Source: Actinosynnema sp. ALI-1.44 (GTDB taxonomy: Bacteria; Actinomycetota; Actinomycetes; Mycobacteriales; Pseudonocardiaceae). Taken from it: a stretch of 64,000 nt of DNA. The DNA lies in contig NZ_MTQO01000048.1 in the NCBI RefSeq assembly GCF_001984155.1, forward strand, positions 186,001 to 250,000. The letters are read 5' to 3'. Positions within the stretch are counted from its first letter, which is position 1; each line of letters opens with the position of its first letter. Below are positions 26,408 through 36,338 of this stretch, one piece after another. The notes beneath the pieces are model-generated. The model worked only from the letters and a program-made list of their open reading frames with translations, was not told the DNA's origin and did not search any database. The position numbers and the translations under genes were made by a program.

Positions 26408-29400
26408 TCCTGCTCCTCGTCTTGACGGCTCTCGGCTGAATCCTGGTCACCAGCGTAAGTCTCGACGAGTGCGTGTCGACCACGGCGGATCCCTTGCTGG
26501 AAACTCGACATCCTGCCTCTCACGGCGTCAGCCGAGCGCGGCGGCAGTGCTGGGGCGCGCTGCGCCTGCTGCTGGTTGGAGGTCGGTCTGCTGGGTGCGG
26601 AGCCGGGGATCAGCTGAGCCTTCGGCACCCGCTTGGGCAGACCGGCCGAGGTGATCACCTCGGGCTGGGACTTGGTGAGCGACTGCGCGGCCTGCCAGCC
26701 CTCGTCGCCGGGCGACTGCCAGGCGGACTGAGCGGGGCTCGGCTCCGGCTCCGGCTCCGGTTCGGGCTGCGGCTCGGCCTGGGCGACCGGCTCCGGTTCG
26801 ACGTGCTGGTCGACGTGCGGAGTGTCGCCGTTCATGGTCTCCACGTGCGCGGGCGGCGGCATGGTCGCCTCCCCGCGCGGCGCGGGCGGCTCGACGGCCG
26901 GTGGTGGCGTGGCCGATGCCTGTGGCGGGGTCGGCCTGCCGCGCTCCGAGGCCGGTGGCGTGCGCTTCTCGCCGTCGCCTTCCTCGAACCACTGGGACAG
27001 CACGGCCTCGTAGATCGGCAGGCGCTCGGTCGGCGCGTCCAGGTCCGGGTTCGCCGGTGGCGGCGGCGGTGCCGGCCGCGGGTTCGCGGCTTCGCGGGCG
27101 GCCTTCTCCTCGGCGAACGCGTCACCGAACAGCGACGACGTCGCTGGCTGCTCCGGGGGTTCCGGCAGCGGCTGGATGTGCGTCGGCGCCTCGTCGTGCG
27201 ACGGCTGGCCGAGCTGGTCCGGCGACCACCGCAGGGTGGACTCGCCGGTCTCGGGAACGCTGCCGTTGGTGCTGCTCTCGGTCACCGGCGGGTAGGACCC
27301 CGACGGGTACGACGGCATCGAGCCGGAGTCCGCCGAGTCCTCGGGGCCGACGCGGGGCAGGCTGCCGGTGAAGGCGCTGGCGATGCCGCCACCCGGCCGT
27401 GACGGCGGCGGCGGTGTGCGCTCGCCCCCGAACGTGCCGGTGCCGACGCCCGTTCCGGCCATGCCACCGGTGCCGAACCCGCCACCCATCGACCCGCTGC
27501 CCATCGAGCCGGTCCCACTCATCGAGTTCTCGGCGGACGGGGTGATCGTGGGGATGCCGCCGGTCGGCGTCAGGTTCGTGGCGTGCACGCCGCGCGAGGA
27601 CTGGATCAGCGACGCGGGGACGATGATCCGGGCGATCAGACCGCCGTCGATGTCCTCGTTGTCCCGCAGCCGGACCTGGATGTTGTGCCGCTGGGCCAGC
27701 CGCGCGACCACGTAGAGGCCCATTCGCCTGGTCACCGAGACGTCCATGTCCGGCGGGTCGGCCAGCCTGCGGTTGGAGGTCTCGATCTCGTCCGCCGACA
27801 TGCCGACACCCTGGTCGGTGATCTGGATGGCCAGTTCCTTCTTGCGGGTGGCCGCCATCCGGACGGTGACCTTCTTCTCCGGCTCGGAGAACGACGTCGC
27901 GTTGTCCAGCAGTTCGGCGATCAGGTGCACGAGGTCGTTGACCGCGCGGCCCTGGACCGCCACCTCGGGCGCGGAGAGCACCTCGATGCGGGCGTACTGC
28001 TCGACCTCGGACACGGCGGCGCCGACCACGTCGGCCGCGGGCACGGGCCGCGTCAGCTGGCGTGACAGGCCGGTGCCCGAGAGCACCAGCAGGCTTTCGG
28101 AGTTGCGCCGCATCCGGGTGGCCAGGTGGTCCAGCTCGAACAGGCTGGCCAGCTGGTCGGGGTCCTGCTCGTCCTGCTCCAGCCGGTCGATCAGGTTCAG
28201 CTGGCGTTCGACCAGCGCCTGCGAGCGGCGGGACAGGTTGACGAAGATCGAGTTGACGTTGTCGCGCAGCAGCGCCTGCTCGGCGGCCATTCGGACGGCC
28301 TGTTCGTGGACCGCGTCGAAGGAGCGGGCGACTTCACCGGTCTCCTCACGCGTGAACAGCGGCATCGGTTCGACCGCCTGTTTGGACGCCGCGACGGGGT
28401 CCGGGTCGGCCAGGATGCGCTGCACCGTCTCGGGCAGCCTGGTGTACGCGATGTCCAGCGCGTTGGTCCGCAGGACCCGCAGCGGCTTCAGGATCGAGCG
28501 CGTCACCATCGCCATCAGGATCAGCGCGGCGATCAGCAGCGCGAGCACGATGGCCGCGTTGGTCCACGCCGAGTTGGTCCGCGTGGTGGCCAGCGCGTCC
28601 GAGCTGTCCCGCAGCTTGGCCAGCAGGCTGTCCTCGACCGTCCGCAGCTTGTCGACCGCCGCGGTCCCGTCCTTGATCAACGTCTGCTTGTCGATCTGGA
28701 GGGTCTGGCCGTTCTCGGCGTTGTTGAACGCCGTCGACTTGAGCCGCTCGCGGTTGTCGACCTCGGGGCCGGAGAAGGTGTCAGCGAAGTACTGCAGTTC
28801 CTGCGGCGTGGCGTTGGCGCGGAACCCGGCGACGGCGGCCTGGAAGCTCGCCCCGGCCGCCCGGACCTCGTTGAGCAGGTCGGACGGGAACGAGTTCACG
28901 GACGCGGCGATCTGCAGCGCCGCGTTCTCCTGCGAGGCGAATTCCTTGATCTCCGACAGCGACTGCACCGTCGTGGCCTGGCGCAGCAGGTCCCGGTCGG
29001 TGACCGCGGTGTTGACCTCGCGGCCGAGCTGGACCAGCGCCTCGATGATCGACGTGTACGCCGCCCGGACCGCCAGGTGCGGGTACTCGGTCGACTTCGC
29101 GGCCTCGCGCAGCGCGTCGAGACCGGCGAGCCGCTGCAGACCGCGCCGGTAGCGCTCCACAGCGCCTTCGTCGTCGGTGTTCACGCGACCCGCGGCTTGC
29201 CGCAGCTGCTCCTGCTCGTTGTTCACCTTGTTGATCTGGGTGTCCAACTCGGCGCGGTTGCCCGCGCTACGACCGCCGGCCACGTTGTCGACGGCGAGCG
29301 TGCGTTCCTTCTGCAGCTCGTGCACGAGTCTTGTGACGTTGCGGGCCAGGTCGACCTGGTTGACCGTCTGGCGGAACTCGTCCGCGCGCTGCAGGTCCTC

Positions 29401-29649
29401 CTGCGCGCGCAGTCCACCGAGCGCGAGAGCGGTCAATGTCGGGACGATGAGGACGGCGAGAACCTTGGTGCGCAGCCGCCAGTTGCGCATGCGCCATGGC
29501 GAGCCCGCGCGGGCGTTCTTGCCGCCGGGCGCGCGGGTCCCTTGGGGCCTGGCACCTGTGTCGGTGTGTTCGCCGCCTGGCGACGCCGCCTGGCGACCGA
29601 TCCCCGAGCTACCTGCGACCCCAGCGTTCTGGTCGGGCACTCCCAGCAC
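26404..29649 (-). CDS. cvnA: Conservon sensor histidine kinase CvnA (nitrate-sensor type)
   Basis: A 1081-residue membrane sensor. N-terminal disordered 1-55; TM1 at ~61-82; an extracytoplasmic NIT-type helical sensor at ~90-355; TM2 at ~363-383; HAMP to ~460. A DHp-like helix follows at ~481-523 ([20 protein letters not shown]), then a HATPase domain at ~570-690 with the N-box LLDNATSFS (580-588) and DQGVGM (612-617). The last ~380 residues are low-complexity Pro/Glu/Gly-rich, including repeated Glu-Pro dipeptides. GTG 29649 or GTG 29640 could start it. No response regulator is nearby, as usual for conservons. Confidence 0.92.
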   Translation of the reverse strand: MLGVPDQNAGVAGSSGIGRQAASPGGEHTDTGARPQGTRAPGGKNARAGSPWRMRNWRLRTKVLAVLIVPTLTALALGGLRAQEDLQRADEFRQTVNQVDLARNVTRLVHELQKERTLAVDNVAGGRSAGNRAELDTQINKVNNEQEQLRQAAGRVNTDDEGAVERYRRGLQRLAGLDALREAAKSTEYPHLAVRAAYTSIIEALVQLGREVNTAVTDRDLLRQATTVQSLSEIKEFASQENAALQIAASVNSFPSDLLNEVRAAGASFQAAVAGFRANATPQELQYFADTFSGPEVDNRERLKSTAFNNAENGQTLQIDKQTLIKDGTAAVDKLRTVEDSLLAKLRDSSDALATTRTNSAWTNAAIVLALLIAALILMAMVTRSILKPLRVLRTNALDIAYTRLPETVQRILADPDPVAASKQAVEPMPLFTREETGEVARSFDAVHEQAVRMAAEQALLRDNVNSIFVNLSRRSQALVERQLNLIDRLEQDEQDPDQLASLFELDHLATRMRRNSESLLVLSGTGLSRQLTRPVPAADVVGAAVSEVEQYARIEVLSAPEVAVQGRAVNDLVHLIAELLDNATSFSEPEKKVTVRMAATRKKELAIQITDQGVGMSADEIETSNRRLADPPDMDVSVTRRMGLYVVARLAQRHNIQVRLRDNEDIDGGLIARIIVPASLIQSSRGVHATNLTPTGGIPTITPSAENSMSGTGSMGSGSMGGGFGTGGMAGTGVGTGTFGGERTPPPPSRPGGGIASAFTGSLPRVGPEDSADSGSMPSYPSGSYPPVTESSTNGSVPETGESTLRWSPDQLGQPSHDEAPTHIQPLPEPPEQPATSSLFGDAFAEEKAAREAANPRPAPPPPPANPDLDAPTERLPIYEAVLSQWFEEGDGEKRTPPASERGRPTPPQASATPPPAVEPPAPRGEATMPPPAHVETMNGDTPHVDQHVEPEPVAQAEPQPEPEPEPEPSPAQSAWQSPGDEGWQAAQSLTKSQPEVITSAGLPKRVPKAQLIPGSAPSRPTSNQQQAQRAPALPPRSADAVRGRMSSFQQGIRRGRHALVETYAGDQDSAESRQDEEQE

Positions 29650-29728
29650 ACTCCCTGCGTTTGAGCCAGTAGCCCGGTACCCGGAAGGCCAGCTCGAACG
29701 GACGATTACCGCAATGAGAAGGACACCA

Positions 29729-29747
29729 AACGAGAGTGAGTCTCGTT
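29729..29747. promoter_or_regulatory. Inverted repeat upstream of cvnA
   Basis: AACGAGA (29729-29735), spacer GTGAG, TCTCGTT (29741-29747): a perfect 7-5-7 repeat 80 bases before the cvnA start. It is a candidate operator for the conservon promoter. Confidence 0.45.
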
Positions 29748-30936
29748 CGACACCGAACGTCAGGTCACATAGCTCCAGTCCTCACAACCTGTCGCTCCGG
29801 CTCGCGGCACCCAATCCACTCCACCTCGAACCGCCCGGGTTTCGCGCATGCGAAATCCGTCCGGCGCGAAGCATCGCGGCCCAAGGCCACCTAGGTCAAC
29901 CCATCCCGACCTGGGTCGTCCGCGGCGGCCACGGTGTTCCCCTCGAGCCTGCTCGGCCTTGAGCACGACGGCACGAACCGCCGAACCCGCACCCGCGCAG
30001 CCTCCTCACTACATCGGTGGCGCTCCACCTCACTGTGGGCACAGAAGGTAGCGAAAACTATGCGCCGATGTAAGCCTATCGGGGAGGTTTGGCGCAGACT
30101 CGCGTCCCACCAGCGGCGGATCAAGGTCCACGATAACGATCGTTTTGTATCCGAATAGGCCCTTCGGCGGGGCTCGTTCGTCCGTTTGAGCACCGAACTC
30201 GCCCAGGTGCAACGGGTCAAACACAGACCGTGATCCCACCATGATCCGGCCGCGAGGTCACTTCGGCAGCCTTGCCCGAGGTCAGCGCGCCAGGCGCGGG
30301 AAATCCGGCGGCCCCACTCGGCCGACCATGCATGTCGATCAACCAGGTGTCGGTTATCACATCGTTTTCGCCGCGACAGACGACGCAACCGGACAATTCG
30401 GGCGCGTTTCACCGCGACGGACAGACAAGCGCCGTGAACCGGTCATCGGCACATCGCCAACCGGGGCGACCGCGTCGCACACCGGTGTGGCGGGCTCCGG
30501 CACGAGTGATCACATATTCCATACCCACTTATTTCCGGAAATGATCACCCACACCCGGAGACATCCCATGATCCTTTTGATGATCTCGATGAGCGGAACC
30601 CCGGAGAGATCATTTCCGATATACCACCCCCGTCCCGGCCCTTCTTTTTGATCAAGCGAAACCGGCGGGGCGGCGACGTCCGGGATTCTCCGACACCCCC
30701 GACGGTCAGTGACCGCCTTTCGACGCGCGGGCGAGGGCGCGCCCGCGCTCCCGGCGACCGCGTCTCCGCAGGTACGAGTCGCGTGAATTGGCCACCAACC
30801 CATCACCCGGTTGCCGATCGGAGGCCCCAAAAGAGGGCAAGGTGTGGCCACCGGACTACGCAGACGATTAGTCCGTTTGGCCATTCGACCTGAAAGTGTG
30901 ATCAAAAAGGACGAACAGAAACCGGTCAACGACCCA

Positions 30937-30965
30937 TTGTGACCGACCGGGATCGGCCCTAGAGT
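30937..30965 (+). promoter_or_regulatory. Promoter of the first binding-protein gene
   Basis: TTGTGA (30937-30942), 17-base spacer, TAGAGT (30960-30965): a good housekeeping-type promoter, 65 bases before ATG 31030. The same -10 hexamer occurs before the permease gene. Confidence 0.55.
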
Positions 30966-31029
30966 CGCGCCGGTACGTCGGGGAGCGACCTTGCAAAACA
31001 TTCACAGAGCAAGAAATCGAGGAGAGGCA

Positions 31030-32055
31030 ATGCCTAGACGCGGCGACATCCGGTCGCGCGTGTGGATCCCGATCATCTCCGCCACCGTCGCCTTGGTGAC
31101 CGCGCTCAGCGGCTGCGGGGCACTCGACGGCTCGTCCAACAACCCGAGCGGTGGCGGCTCGGGCACCACGGGCGCCATCGAGAAACCCAAGCTCAAGGTC
31201 GGCCTGCTACCGGTGGTCGATGTCGCTCCGCTGTACCAGGCGGTCGAGAAGGGCTACTTCAAGCAGGAAGGCCTCGACGTCGAGCCGATCGTCGTGGCCA
31301 GCGGCCCGAAAGCGGTGGAGAGCGTGATCTCCGGCGAGATCGACATCGCGTTCACCAGCTACCCGGGCGCCTTCCTCGCCCAGTCGAAGGGCGCGGCCAA
31401 CCTCAAGATCGTCGCGGACGCCTACGCGGCCCGCCCCGGCCACCTCGTGCTGGTCGCGACGGCCAACTCGCCGCTGAAGCGACCCGAGGACGCCGCGGGC
31501 AAGAAGATCGCCGTGACCAGCAAGGGCTCCATCTCCGACCTCGGCACGATGTCCGTGCTGAGCTCGCAGGGCGTGGACATCAAGCAGATCGAGTGGGTGC
31601 CGATGCCGTTCCCGGACATGGGTCCGGCGATGAAGAACCGCAACATCGACGGCGCCGTCGTCGCCGAGCCGTGGGTGACCAGGACGGCCAAGGAGCACGG
31701 CGCCGTGCCGATCGTCGACGTCTCGTCCGGCCCGACGGCGAACATCTCGATGTCCGGCTGGGCCGCGCTGGACAAGCTGGCCAGCGCGAACCCCAACACG
31801 TTCGCCGCGTTCCAACGCGGGCTGGCCAAGGGCGTCTCGGACGTGAAGAAGGACCGCACCGCGCTCGAACCGATCCTGACCAAGTTCGTCAAGATCGACG
31901 CGACCACCGCGCCGCTGGTGACCATCGCGGACTACCCGGAGCGGGCGGACGCCGTCCGGCTGCAGCGGGTGGCCGACCTGATGAAGGAGTTCGACGTCAT
32001 CAAGGACAAGCTGGACGTGTCCAAGATGCTGCTGGAGCCCACCACGTCGAAGTGA
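31030..32055 (+). CDS. ABC transporter substrate-binding lipoprotein (NitT/TauT type)
   Basis: A 341-residue lipoprotein. Signal peptide with lipobox LSGC (~residues 27-30), then a Gly/Ser linker. A type II periplasmic-binding fold of the SsuA/TauA/ThiY group follows: KVGLLPVVDVAPLYQAVEKGYFKQEGLDVE, then SGEIDIAFTSYPG, and later IDGAVVAEPWVT. It should deliver a small organic or anionic solute to the permeases downstream. Sulfonate, taurine, pyrimidine or aromatic substrates are all possible. ATG 31030 follows GGAGAGG; an upstream ATG at 30991 lacks that site. It has its own promoter and terminator. Confidence 0.92.
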   Translation: MPRRGDIRSRVWIPIISATVALVTALSGCGALDGSSNNPSGGGSGTTGAIEKPKLKVGLLPVVDVAPLYQAVEKGYFKQEGLDVEPIVVASGPKAVESVISGEIDIAFTSYPGAFLAQSKGAANLKIVADAYAARPGHLVLVATANSPLKRPEDAAGKKIAVTSKGSISDLGTMSVLSSQGVDIKQIEWVPMPFPDMGPAMKNRNIDGAVVAEPWVTRTAKEHGAVPIVDVSSGPTANISMSGWAALDKLASANPNTFAAFQRGLAKGVSDVKKDRTALEPILTKFVKIDATTAPLVTIADYPERADAVRLQRVADLMKEFDVIKDKLDVSKMLLEPTTSK

Positions 32056-32073
32056 GGCGCACGCTGTGCTGTC

Positions 32074-32102
32074 AAGCCCGGGGATCACACGTCCCCGGGC
32101 TT
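32074..32102 (+). terminator. Terminator after the first binding-protein gene
   Basis: An 11-bp perfect stem, AAGCCCGGGGA (32074-32084) with TCCCCGGGCTT (32092-32102), 7-base loop, then CTTCGTCT. It lies 18 bases past the stop, separating this gene from the permease operon. Confidence 0.8.
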
Positions 32103-32236
32103 CTTCGTCTGCCGGCCCGATGATGCGTCACGCGCAGCAACGGTGTCCGTCCGATCAGAGCAGTCGGTTAATCCCCACCGACTAGGCTGAACGGCCTGAT
32201 TTCCACACCGTCACGGGTTGACGGAACGTGAGTAAT

Positions 32237-32266
32237 TTGTCGAAAACCCTCGTCAGTCTTTAGAGT
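32237..32266 (+). promoter_or_regulatory. Promoter of the permease-ATPase operon
   Basis: TTGTCG (32237-32242), 18-base spacer, TAGAGT (32261-32266). This leaves a leader of ~110 bases before the preferred GTG 32385. Confidence 0.5.
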
Positions 32267-32384
32267 GACCCCCTGGCATCGCCGGGTGACCCGCCTTCCA
32301 ACCGCTCATGGAGTTCGGTGTGTTCATCTCCGCAGCGTCGCCGCCCGACGCCGCACCCTCAGATTCGCTAGGTGGTGGACCGGG

Positions 32385-33230
32385 GTGATCCGGTTCTTCA
32401 ACGGCCCCAGGTTCGTCAGGTGGCGGGCCGGGATGACCGGGTTCGCCCGCGGCCTGGTGGGGATCGTGTTCATCCTCGCCCTGTGGCAGCTCGGTTCGAT
32501 CACAGGGCTGTTCCCGCAGGACTACATCCCGCCGCCGACCACCGTCATCCCCCGCATGTACGAGCTGTTCGGGCCGACGTTCAACGTCGACGACGGCAGC
32601 AGCACGAGCAGCCACTTCATCCAGGACCTCGTCGCGACCATGCTGACGTGGTTGCTCGCCCTGCTGATCGCCGTCGGGATCGCCGTCCCGGCCGGTCTGA
32701 TCCTCGGCAGCATCCCGTCGGTCCGGGTCGCCACCAGGGTCATCGTCGAGTTCCTCCGGCCGATCCCGTCGGTCGCGATCATCCCGCTGATCATCGTGAT
32801 GCTCGGCTCCGGCGTGGAAACCAAGATCACGCTCGCGGTGTACGCCGCGATCTGGCCGATCCTGTTCAACACGATCTACGCGCTCGACGAGATCGACCCG
32901 CTGCTGCTGGACACGGCGCGGTCGTTCGGCCTCGGCAAGGCGCGGACGATGTTCACCGTCGGCCTGCCGCACGCGGCACCGTTCATCTTCACCGGTGTCC
33001 GGCTGGCCAGCGCGGTCATCCTGATCGTGGTGATCAGCGTCGAGTACCTGGCCGGTGGCGTGATCGGGATCGGGAAGTTCACCCTGGACTGGGCGAGCGG
33101 GTCGGGCAGGCAGGACGTGATCCTCGCCGTGACGCTGCTCGCGGGCGTGATCGGGTACCTGCTCGACGGCGGCTTCCTCCAGTTGCAGCGCGTGCTGTTC
33201 AAGTGGAACAGCGTGGAGGCGGGCAAATGA
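32385..33230 (+). CDS. ABC transporter permease (SsuC/TauC-like), first subunit
   Basis: A 281-residue membrane permease with about six helices. The cytoplasmic coupling loop carries the EAA-like motif ARSFGLGKARTMFTVGLPHAAPFIFTGVRLA. It belongs to the BPD-type permeases of NitT/TauT systems. The start chosen is GTG 32385, behind AGGTGG; longer starts (32265) would add a basic stretch that overlaps the promoter. Its stop overlaps the second permease start (ATGA). It is probably a heterodimer with that protein. Confidence 0.9.
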   Translation: MIRFFNGPRFVRWRAGMTGFARGLVGIVFILALWQLGSITGLFPQDYIPPPTTVIPRMYELFGPTFNVDDGSSTSSHFIQDLVATMLTWLLALLIAVGIAVPAGLILGSIPSVRVATRVIVEFLRPIPSVAIIPLIIVMLGSGVETKITLAVYAAIWPILFNTIYALDEIDPLLLDTARSFGLGKARTMFTVGLPHAAPFIFTGVRLASAVILIVVISVEYLAGGVIGIGKFTLDWASGSGRQDVILAVTLLAGVIGYLLDGGFLQLQRVLFKWNSVEAGK

Positions 33231-34039
33231 CGCACCTGCGGGGATTCGCGCAGCGCTGGGTGGTCTTCATCGGCGTCCTGGTCGTGTGGCAGCTGCTGAC
33301 GATGGCGAGCGGGTCGAAGTTCTTCCCGACGCCGCTGTCGATCGTCGAAGCGGCAGGCAACCTGTGGCTCGGTGGCCCGGCGTCGCAACTCTGGTTGCAC
33401 GACAACGTGTTCGTCCACGTCCTGCCGAGCCTCGGCAGGCTGCTGACCGGGTGGCTCGGCGCCGCGGTCGTCGGGATCACGGTCGGCATCGCGCTCGGCC
33501 GGTCCAAGCACGGGATCGAGTACTTCGGGCCGCTGTTCGCGTTCCTGCGCTCGATCCCGCCGGTGCTGCTGCTGCCGTTCTTCATGGTGATCTTCGGCAT
33601 CGAGTCGGGGCAGAAGATCGCGCTGATCGCGTTCGGCGCGCTGTGGCCGATCCTGCTCAACTCGGTGGACGGCGCCCGCTCGGTCGACGCGGTCAAGACC
33701 GACACCGCGCGGTCGTTCCGCATCCCGCGAGCACAGTGGATCACCATGGTCGTGCTGCCAGCCGCGCTGCCGAAGATCTTCGCCGGACTGCGGGTCTCGC
33801 TGTCCCTGTCGTTGGTGCTGATGGTCATCTCCGAGCTGGTCGGCGCGGCCACCGGGATGGGCACCCAGCTCACCGACGCCCAGCGGCAGTACGACTACGC
33901 GAACATGTGGGCGGTCATCGTCCTGCTCGGCGTGCTCGGCTTCGTGCTGAACACCTTGCTGCTGGCAGTGGAGCGGCGCGTGCTCTCCTGGCAACCCACT
34001 CGTAACGCGCAATTGAGTACCGTCAAGGCCGGAGGCTGA
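33227..34039 (+). CDS. ABC transporter permease (SsuC/TauC-like), second subunit
   Basis: A 270-residue permease with about six membrane helices. The EAA-type loop is TARSFRIPRAQWITMVVLPAALPKIFAGLRVS. It is paralogous to the first permease; having two distinct permeases is less usual than the single homodimeric SsuC/TauC. ATG 33227 overlaps the upstream stop, and the ATPase gene begins 5 bases after its stop. Confidence 0.92.
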   Translation: MTHLRGFAQRWVVFIGVLVVWQLLTMASGSKFFPTPLSIVEAAGNLWLGGPASQLWLHDNVFVHVLPSLGRLLTGWLGAAVVGITVGIALGRSKHGIEYFGPLFAFLRSIPPVLLLPFFMVIFGIESGQKIALIAFGALWPILLNSVDGARSVDAVKTDTARSFRIPRAQWITMVVLPAALPKIFAGLRVSLSLSLVLMVISELVGAATGMGTQLTDAQRQYDYANMWAVIVLLGVLGFVLNTLLLAVERRVLSWQPTRNAQLSTVKAGG

Positions 34040-34044
34040 ACCCA

Positions 34045-34932
34045 ATGACGCCCATGCTGGAAGTCGCCGACCTGCGGCACACGTACGGCTCCGGGCCCAC
34101 CGCGCACACCGCGGTGCAGAACCTCACGTTCGAGGTGGCCACCGGGGAGCTCGCGTGCATCGTCGGCCCGTCGGGCTGCGGCAAGTCGACGCTGCTGCGT
34201 TGCATCGCAGGCCTGATCAAGCCGTCCGAGGGCACCGTGTCGTTGCACGGCGACAAGATCGACCGCACACCGGAGGACCTCGCCGTGGTCTTCCAGGACT
34301 ACAGCCGTTCGCTGTTCCCGTGGCTTTCGGTGCGCGGCAACGTGGAATTCCCCCTGCGGTCACGCGGTGTCTCCCGCGCCGAACGCCGCAAACGCTCCGC
34401 CGAGGCGCTGGAGTGGGTCGGTTTGTCCGGCGCGGATGGCAAGTACCCGTGGCAGCTGTCGGGCGGTATGCAGCAGCGCGTGTCGATCGCGCGCGCGTTG
34501 GCGTGCCAGCCTTCGCTGCTGCTGATGGACGAGCCGTTCGCTTCGGTCGACGCGCAGACCAGGTTCGAACTGGAGGACCTGCTGCTGCGTGTGCGCCACG
34601 AGCACTCGAGCACGGTTCTGCTCGTCACGCACGACATCGACGAGAGCGTCTACCTCGGCGACCGGGTGCTGGTGCTGTCCAAGTCGCCCGCGTCGATCGT
34701 GGCCGACCTGCCCGTGGACCTACCCGCCCAGCGCGACCAGATCACCACCCGTGAGTCGAAGAACTTCGTCGCGCTGCGCGGCGAGGTCGCCCGGCTGCTG
34801 CACAACCAGCCGGCTGTCGCACACGAACCGATCACGCGGCCGACTCCCGCTCAGGAGTCCGCGGCGGCACAGCGGTTCCTCGAAGCCGAGCGCGAGCAGG
34901 CCCGGCGCAGGAGCGACGCCAGCACCGGCTGA
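34045..34932 (+). CDS. ABC transporter ATP-binding protein (SsuB/TauB-like)
   Basis: A 295-residue nucleotide-binding subunit. Walker A GPSGCGKST (41-49), Q-loop VFQDYSRSLFPW (Gln83), signature LSGGMQQR (137-144), Walker B LLLMDEP (157-163), switch His in LVTHDIDES. The family usually ends around residue 250; the last ~40 residues here are a charged extension. It energises the permease pair immediately upstream, and a long terminator hairpin follows. Confidence 0.94.
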   Translation: MTPMLEVADLRHTYGSGPTAHTAVQNLTFEVATGELACIVGPSGCGKSTLLRCIAGLIKPSEGTVSLHGDKIDRTPEDLAVVFQDYSRSLFPWLSVRGNVEFPLRSRGVSRAERRKRSAEALEWVGLSGADGKYPWQLSGGMQQRVSIARALACQPSLLLMDEPFASVDAQTRFELEDLLLRVRHEHSSTVLLVTHDIDESVYLGDRVLVLSKSPASIVADLPVDLPAQRDQITTRESKNFVALRGEVARLLHNQPAVAHEPITRPTPAQESAAAQRFLEAEREQARRRSDASTG

Positions 34933-34956
34933 CGCTCTGTTCTCCACAGACGAACG

Positions 34957-34994
34957 GGAAACCGGTCGGCGCCTGGCGCGCCGACCGGTTTTCC
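34957..34994 (+). terminator. Terminator of the permease-ATPase operon
   Basis: AACCGGTCGGCGC (34960-34972) pairs with GCGCCGACCGGTT (34978-34990) around CTGGC. The stem extends through GGGA/TTCC to about 34957-34994, near a T-rich end. Confidence 0.8.
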
Positions 34995-35219
34995 GTCTAC
35001 AGAGGACATATCCGCCAGCCGATGCCGCACAGAGGGGAAATGGCGCATCGGCGACGCCCGGAAATGCCTCCCCACGCAGTAATGATCATATTTATTCACG
35101 GCATTGCCAACAGATCACCAATGGGTCGAAGATCAAGGCGATCGATGTCCCGGCAAGCCGATCTCGTGGTGTATAAAACACCGCACCAGGGAGATCCTCA
35201 CTTTCAGATAAGGCAGCAC

Positions 35220-36242
35220 ATGCTTGGAAGAGGCAGTAGGTCTGTGCACACCCGCAGAGCCGCACTGGGCATCTTGGGATCCGCGAGCCTCGTCGTGGCC
35301 TTGAGCGGTTGTGGAGCGCTCGGCGGCTCCAACGACGGCGGCGGAGGTGGCGGCAACGGACAGCTCGAACGCACCAAGATCCGCGTCGGCGCGATGCCGA
35401 TCATCGACTCGACGCCCGTGCACCTCGCGCAGCAGAAGGGGTACTTCAAGGAAGTCGGGCTCGAGGTGGAGCTGGAAACGGTGACCGGAGCGGCGACGGC
35501 GATCCCGAAGCTGATGTCGAACGAACTCCAGTTCACCTACGGCGCCTACGTACCGGTGTTCCAGGCGCAGGCGAAGGGCACCGGCGACTTCAAGTTCGTC
35601 GCGGACAGCTACCAGACGGCCGACAACATCTTCGTGATCATGGTCGGCGGGGACTCGGCGATCAAGAGCCCGAAAGACCTGGCAGGCAAGAAGATCGCGA
35701 CGAACACCAAGAACAGCATCACCGACCTGCTCGCCAAGTCGGCGATGGAGACGGCGGGCGTCGACCAGTCGAAGATCACCTGGGTGGAGTTCCCCTTCCC
35801 CGACATGCAGGCGAGGCTGCAGGACAAGAGCATCGACGCGGCGGTGATCCTCGAGCCCTTCGTGACCCAGGCGGCGCGGGCGATCGGCGCGGTGACGATC
35901 CTCGACACCTCTCAGGGCCCGACATCCAACTTCCCCATCTCCGGTTACACCGGAACGTCGAAGTTCGTCTCGGAGAACCCGAAGACGACCGAGGCGTTCC
36001 GCAAAGCGCTGACGAAAGCGTCGGAAACCGCACGCAACCGCGAGGAAGTGGAGAAGGCGGTCACCCAGTTCGTGAAGATCGAAAAGGAAGTGGCCCAGCT
36101 GGTCCGGATCGGAACATTCCCGACCAGTGTGGACCGCACCCGTCTGCAGCGAACAGTGGACCTGATGAAGCAGTACAAGATGCTGGACCCGAACGCGAAC
36201 GTCAACATCGACACGATGATCTTCAAACCGGCGACGGGCTGA
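35220..36242 (+). CDS. Second ABC substrate-binding lipoprotein (NitT/TauT type)
   Basis: A 340-residue lipoprotein from ATG 35220 (AAGG upstream). Lipobox LSGC near residue 30, then a Gly/Asn-rich linker. The SsuA/TauA-type fold includes KIRVGAMPIIDSTPVHLAQQKGYFKEVGLEVE, ELQFTYGAYVPVF and IDAAVILEPFVTQ. It is a diverged paralogue of the lipoprotein at 31030, so the transporter appears to have two receptors, perhaps of different specificity. It has its own gap (after the ATPase terminator) and its own terminator. Confidence 0.92.
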   Translation: MLGRGSRSVHTRRAALGILGSASLVVALSGCGALGGSNDGGGGGGNGQLERTKIRVGAMPIIDSTPVHLAQQKGYFKEVGLEVELETVTGAATAIPKLMSNELQFTYGAYVPVFQAQAKGTGDFKFVADSYQTADNIFVIMVGGDSAIKSPKDLAGKKIATNTKNSITDLLAKSAMETAGVDQSKITWVEFPFPDMQARLQDKSIDAAVILEPFVTQAARAIGAVTILDTSQGPTSNFPISGYTGTSKFVSENPKTTEAFRKALTKASETARNREEVEKAVTQFVKIEKEVAQLVRIGTFPTSVDRTRLQRTVDLMKQYKMLDPNANVNIDTMIFKPATG

Positions 36243-36244
36243 AT

Positions 36245-36285
36245 CGTCGCCGGTGTACGCGGACCCCACGCGTACACCGGCGACG
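36245..36285 (+). terminator. Terminator after the second binding-protein gene
   Basis: A perfect 17-bp stem (36245-36261 with 36269-36285) with a 7-base loop, starting 3 bases after the stop codon. Confidence 0.8.
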
Positions 36286-36338
36286 CCGCCACGGCATCAC
36301 TCTGTATTTGTCAAGGACCAAGGACTGCCACCACCGGC

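Larger units (their letters stand above)
29650..31029. other. 1.4-kb non-coding region between cvnA and the ABC transporter
   Basis: No ORF here has plausible protein composition: the longest frames are Arg/Pro/Thr-rich shadows lacking domains. It holds several palindromes: AACGAGA-N5-TCTCGTT at 29729, AACGATCGTT at 30135-30144, GTGATCAC at 30506-30513 and TTGATCAA at 30648-30655. TGATCA occurs four times between 30506 and 30905. The part after 30480 is A/T-richer than the surroundings. It ends in the promoter of the binding-protein gene. I recognise no known RNA. Confidence 0.5.

Noticed and set aside
26730-26790. Short tandem-like GGCTCC/CCGGTT repeats
   Set aside because: They are codons for a Glu-Pro-rich tail within cvnA, not a DNA-level repeat element.
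30241-30651. 136-residue plus-strand ORF in the 1.4-kb gap
   Set aside because: Composition is Arg/Thr/Pro/His-rich with no domain, no ribosome site and no codon bias typical of this genome.
30510-31001. 163-residue minus-strand ORF upstream of the binding protein gene
   Set aside because: It overlaps the likely promoter and has no recognisable fold or ribosome site.
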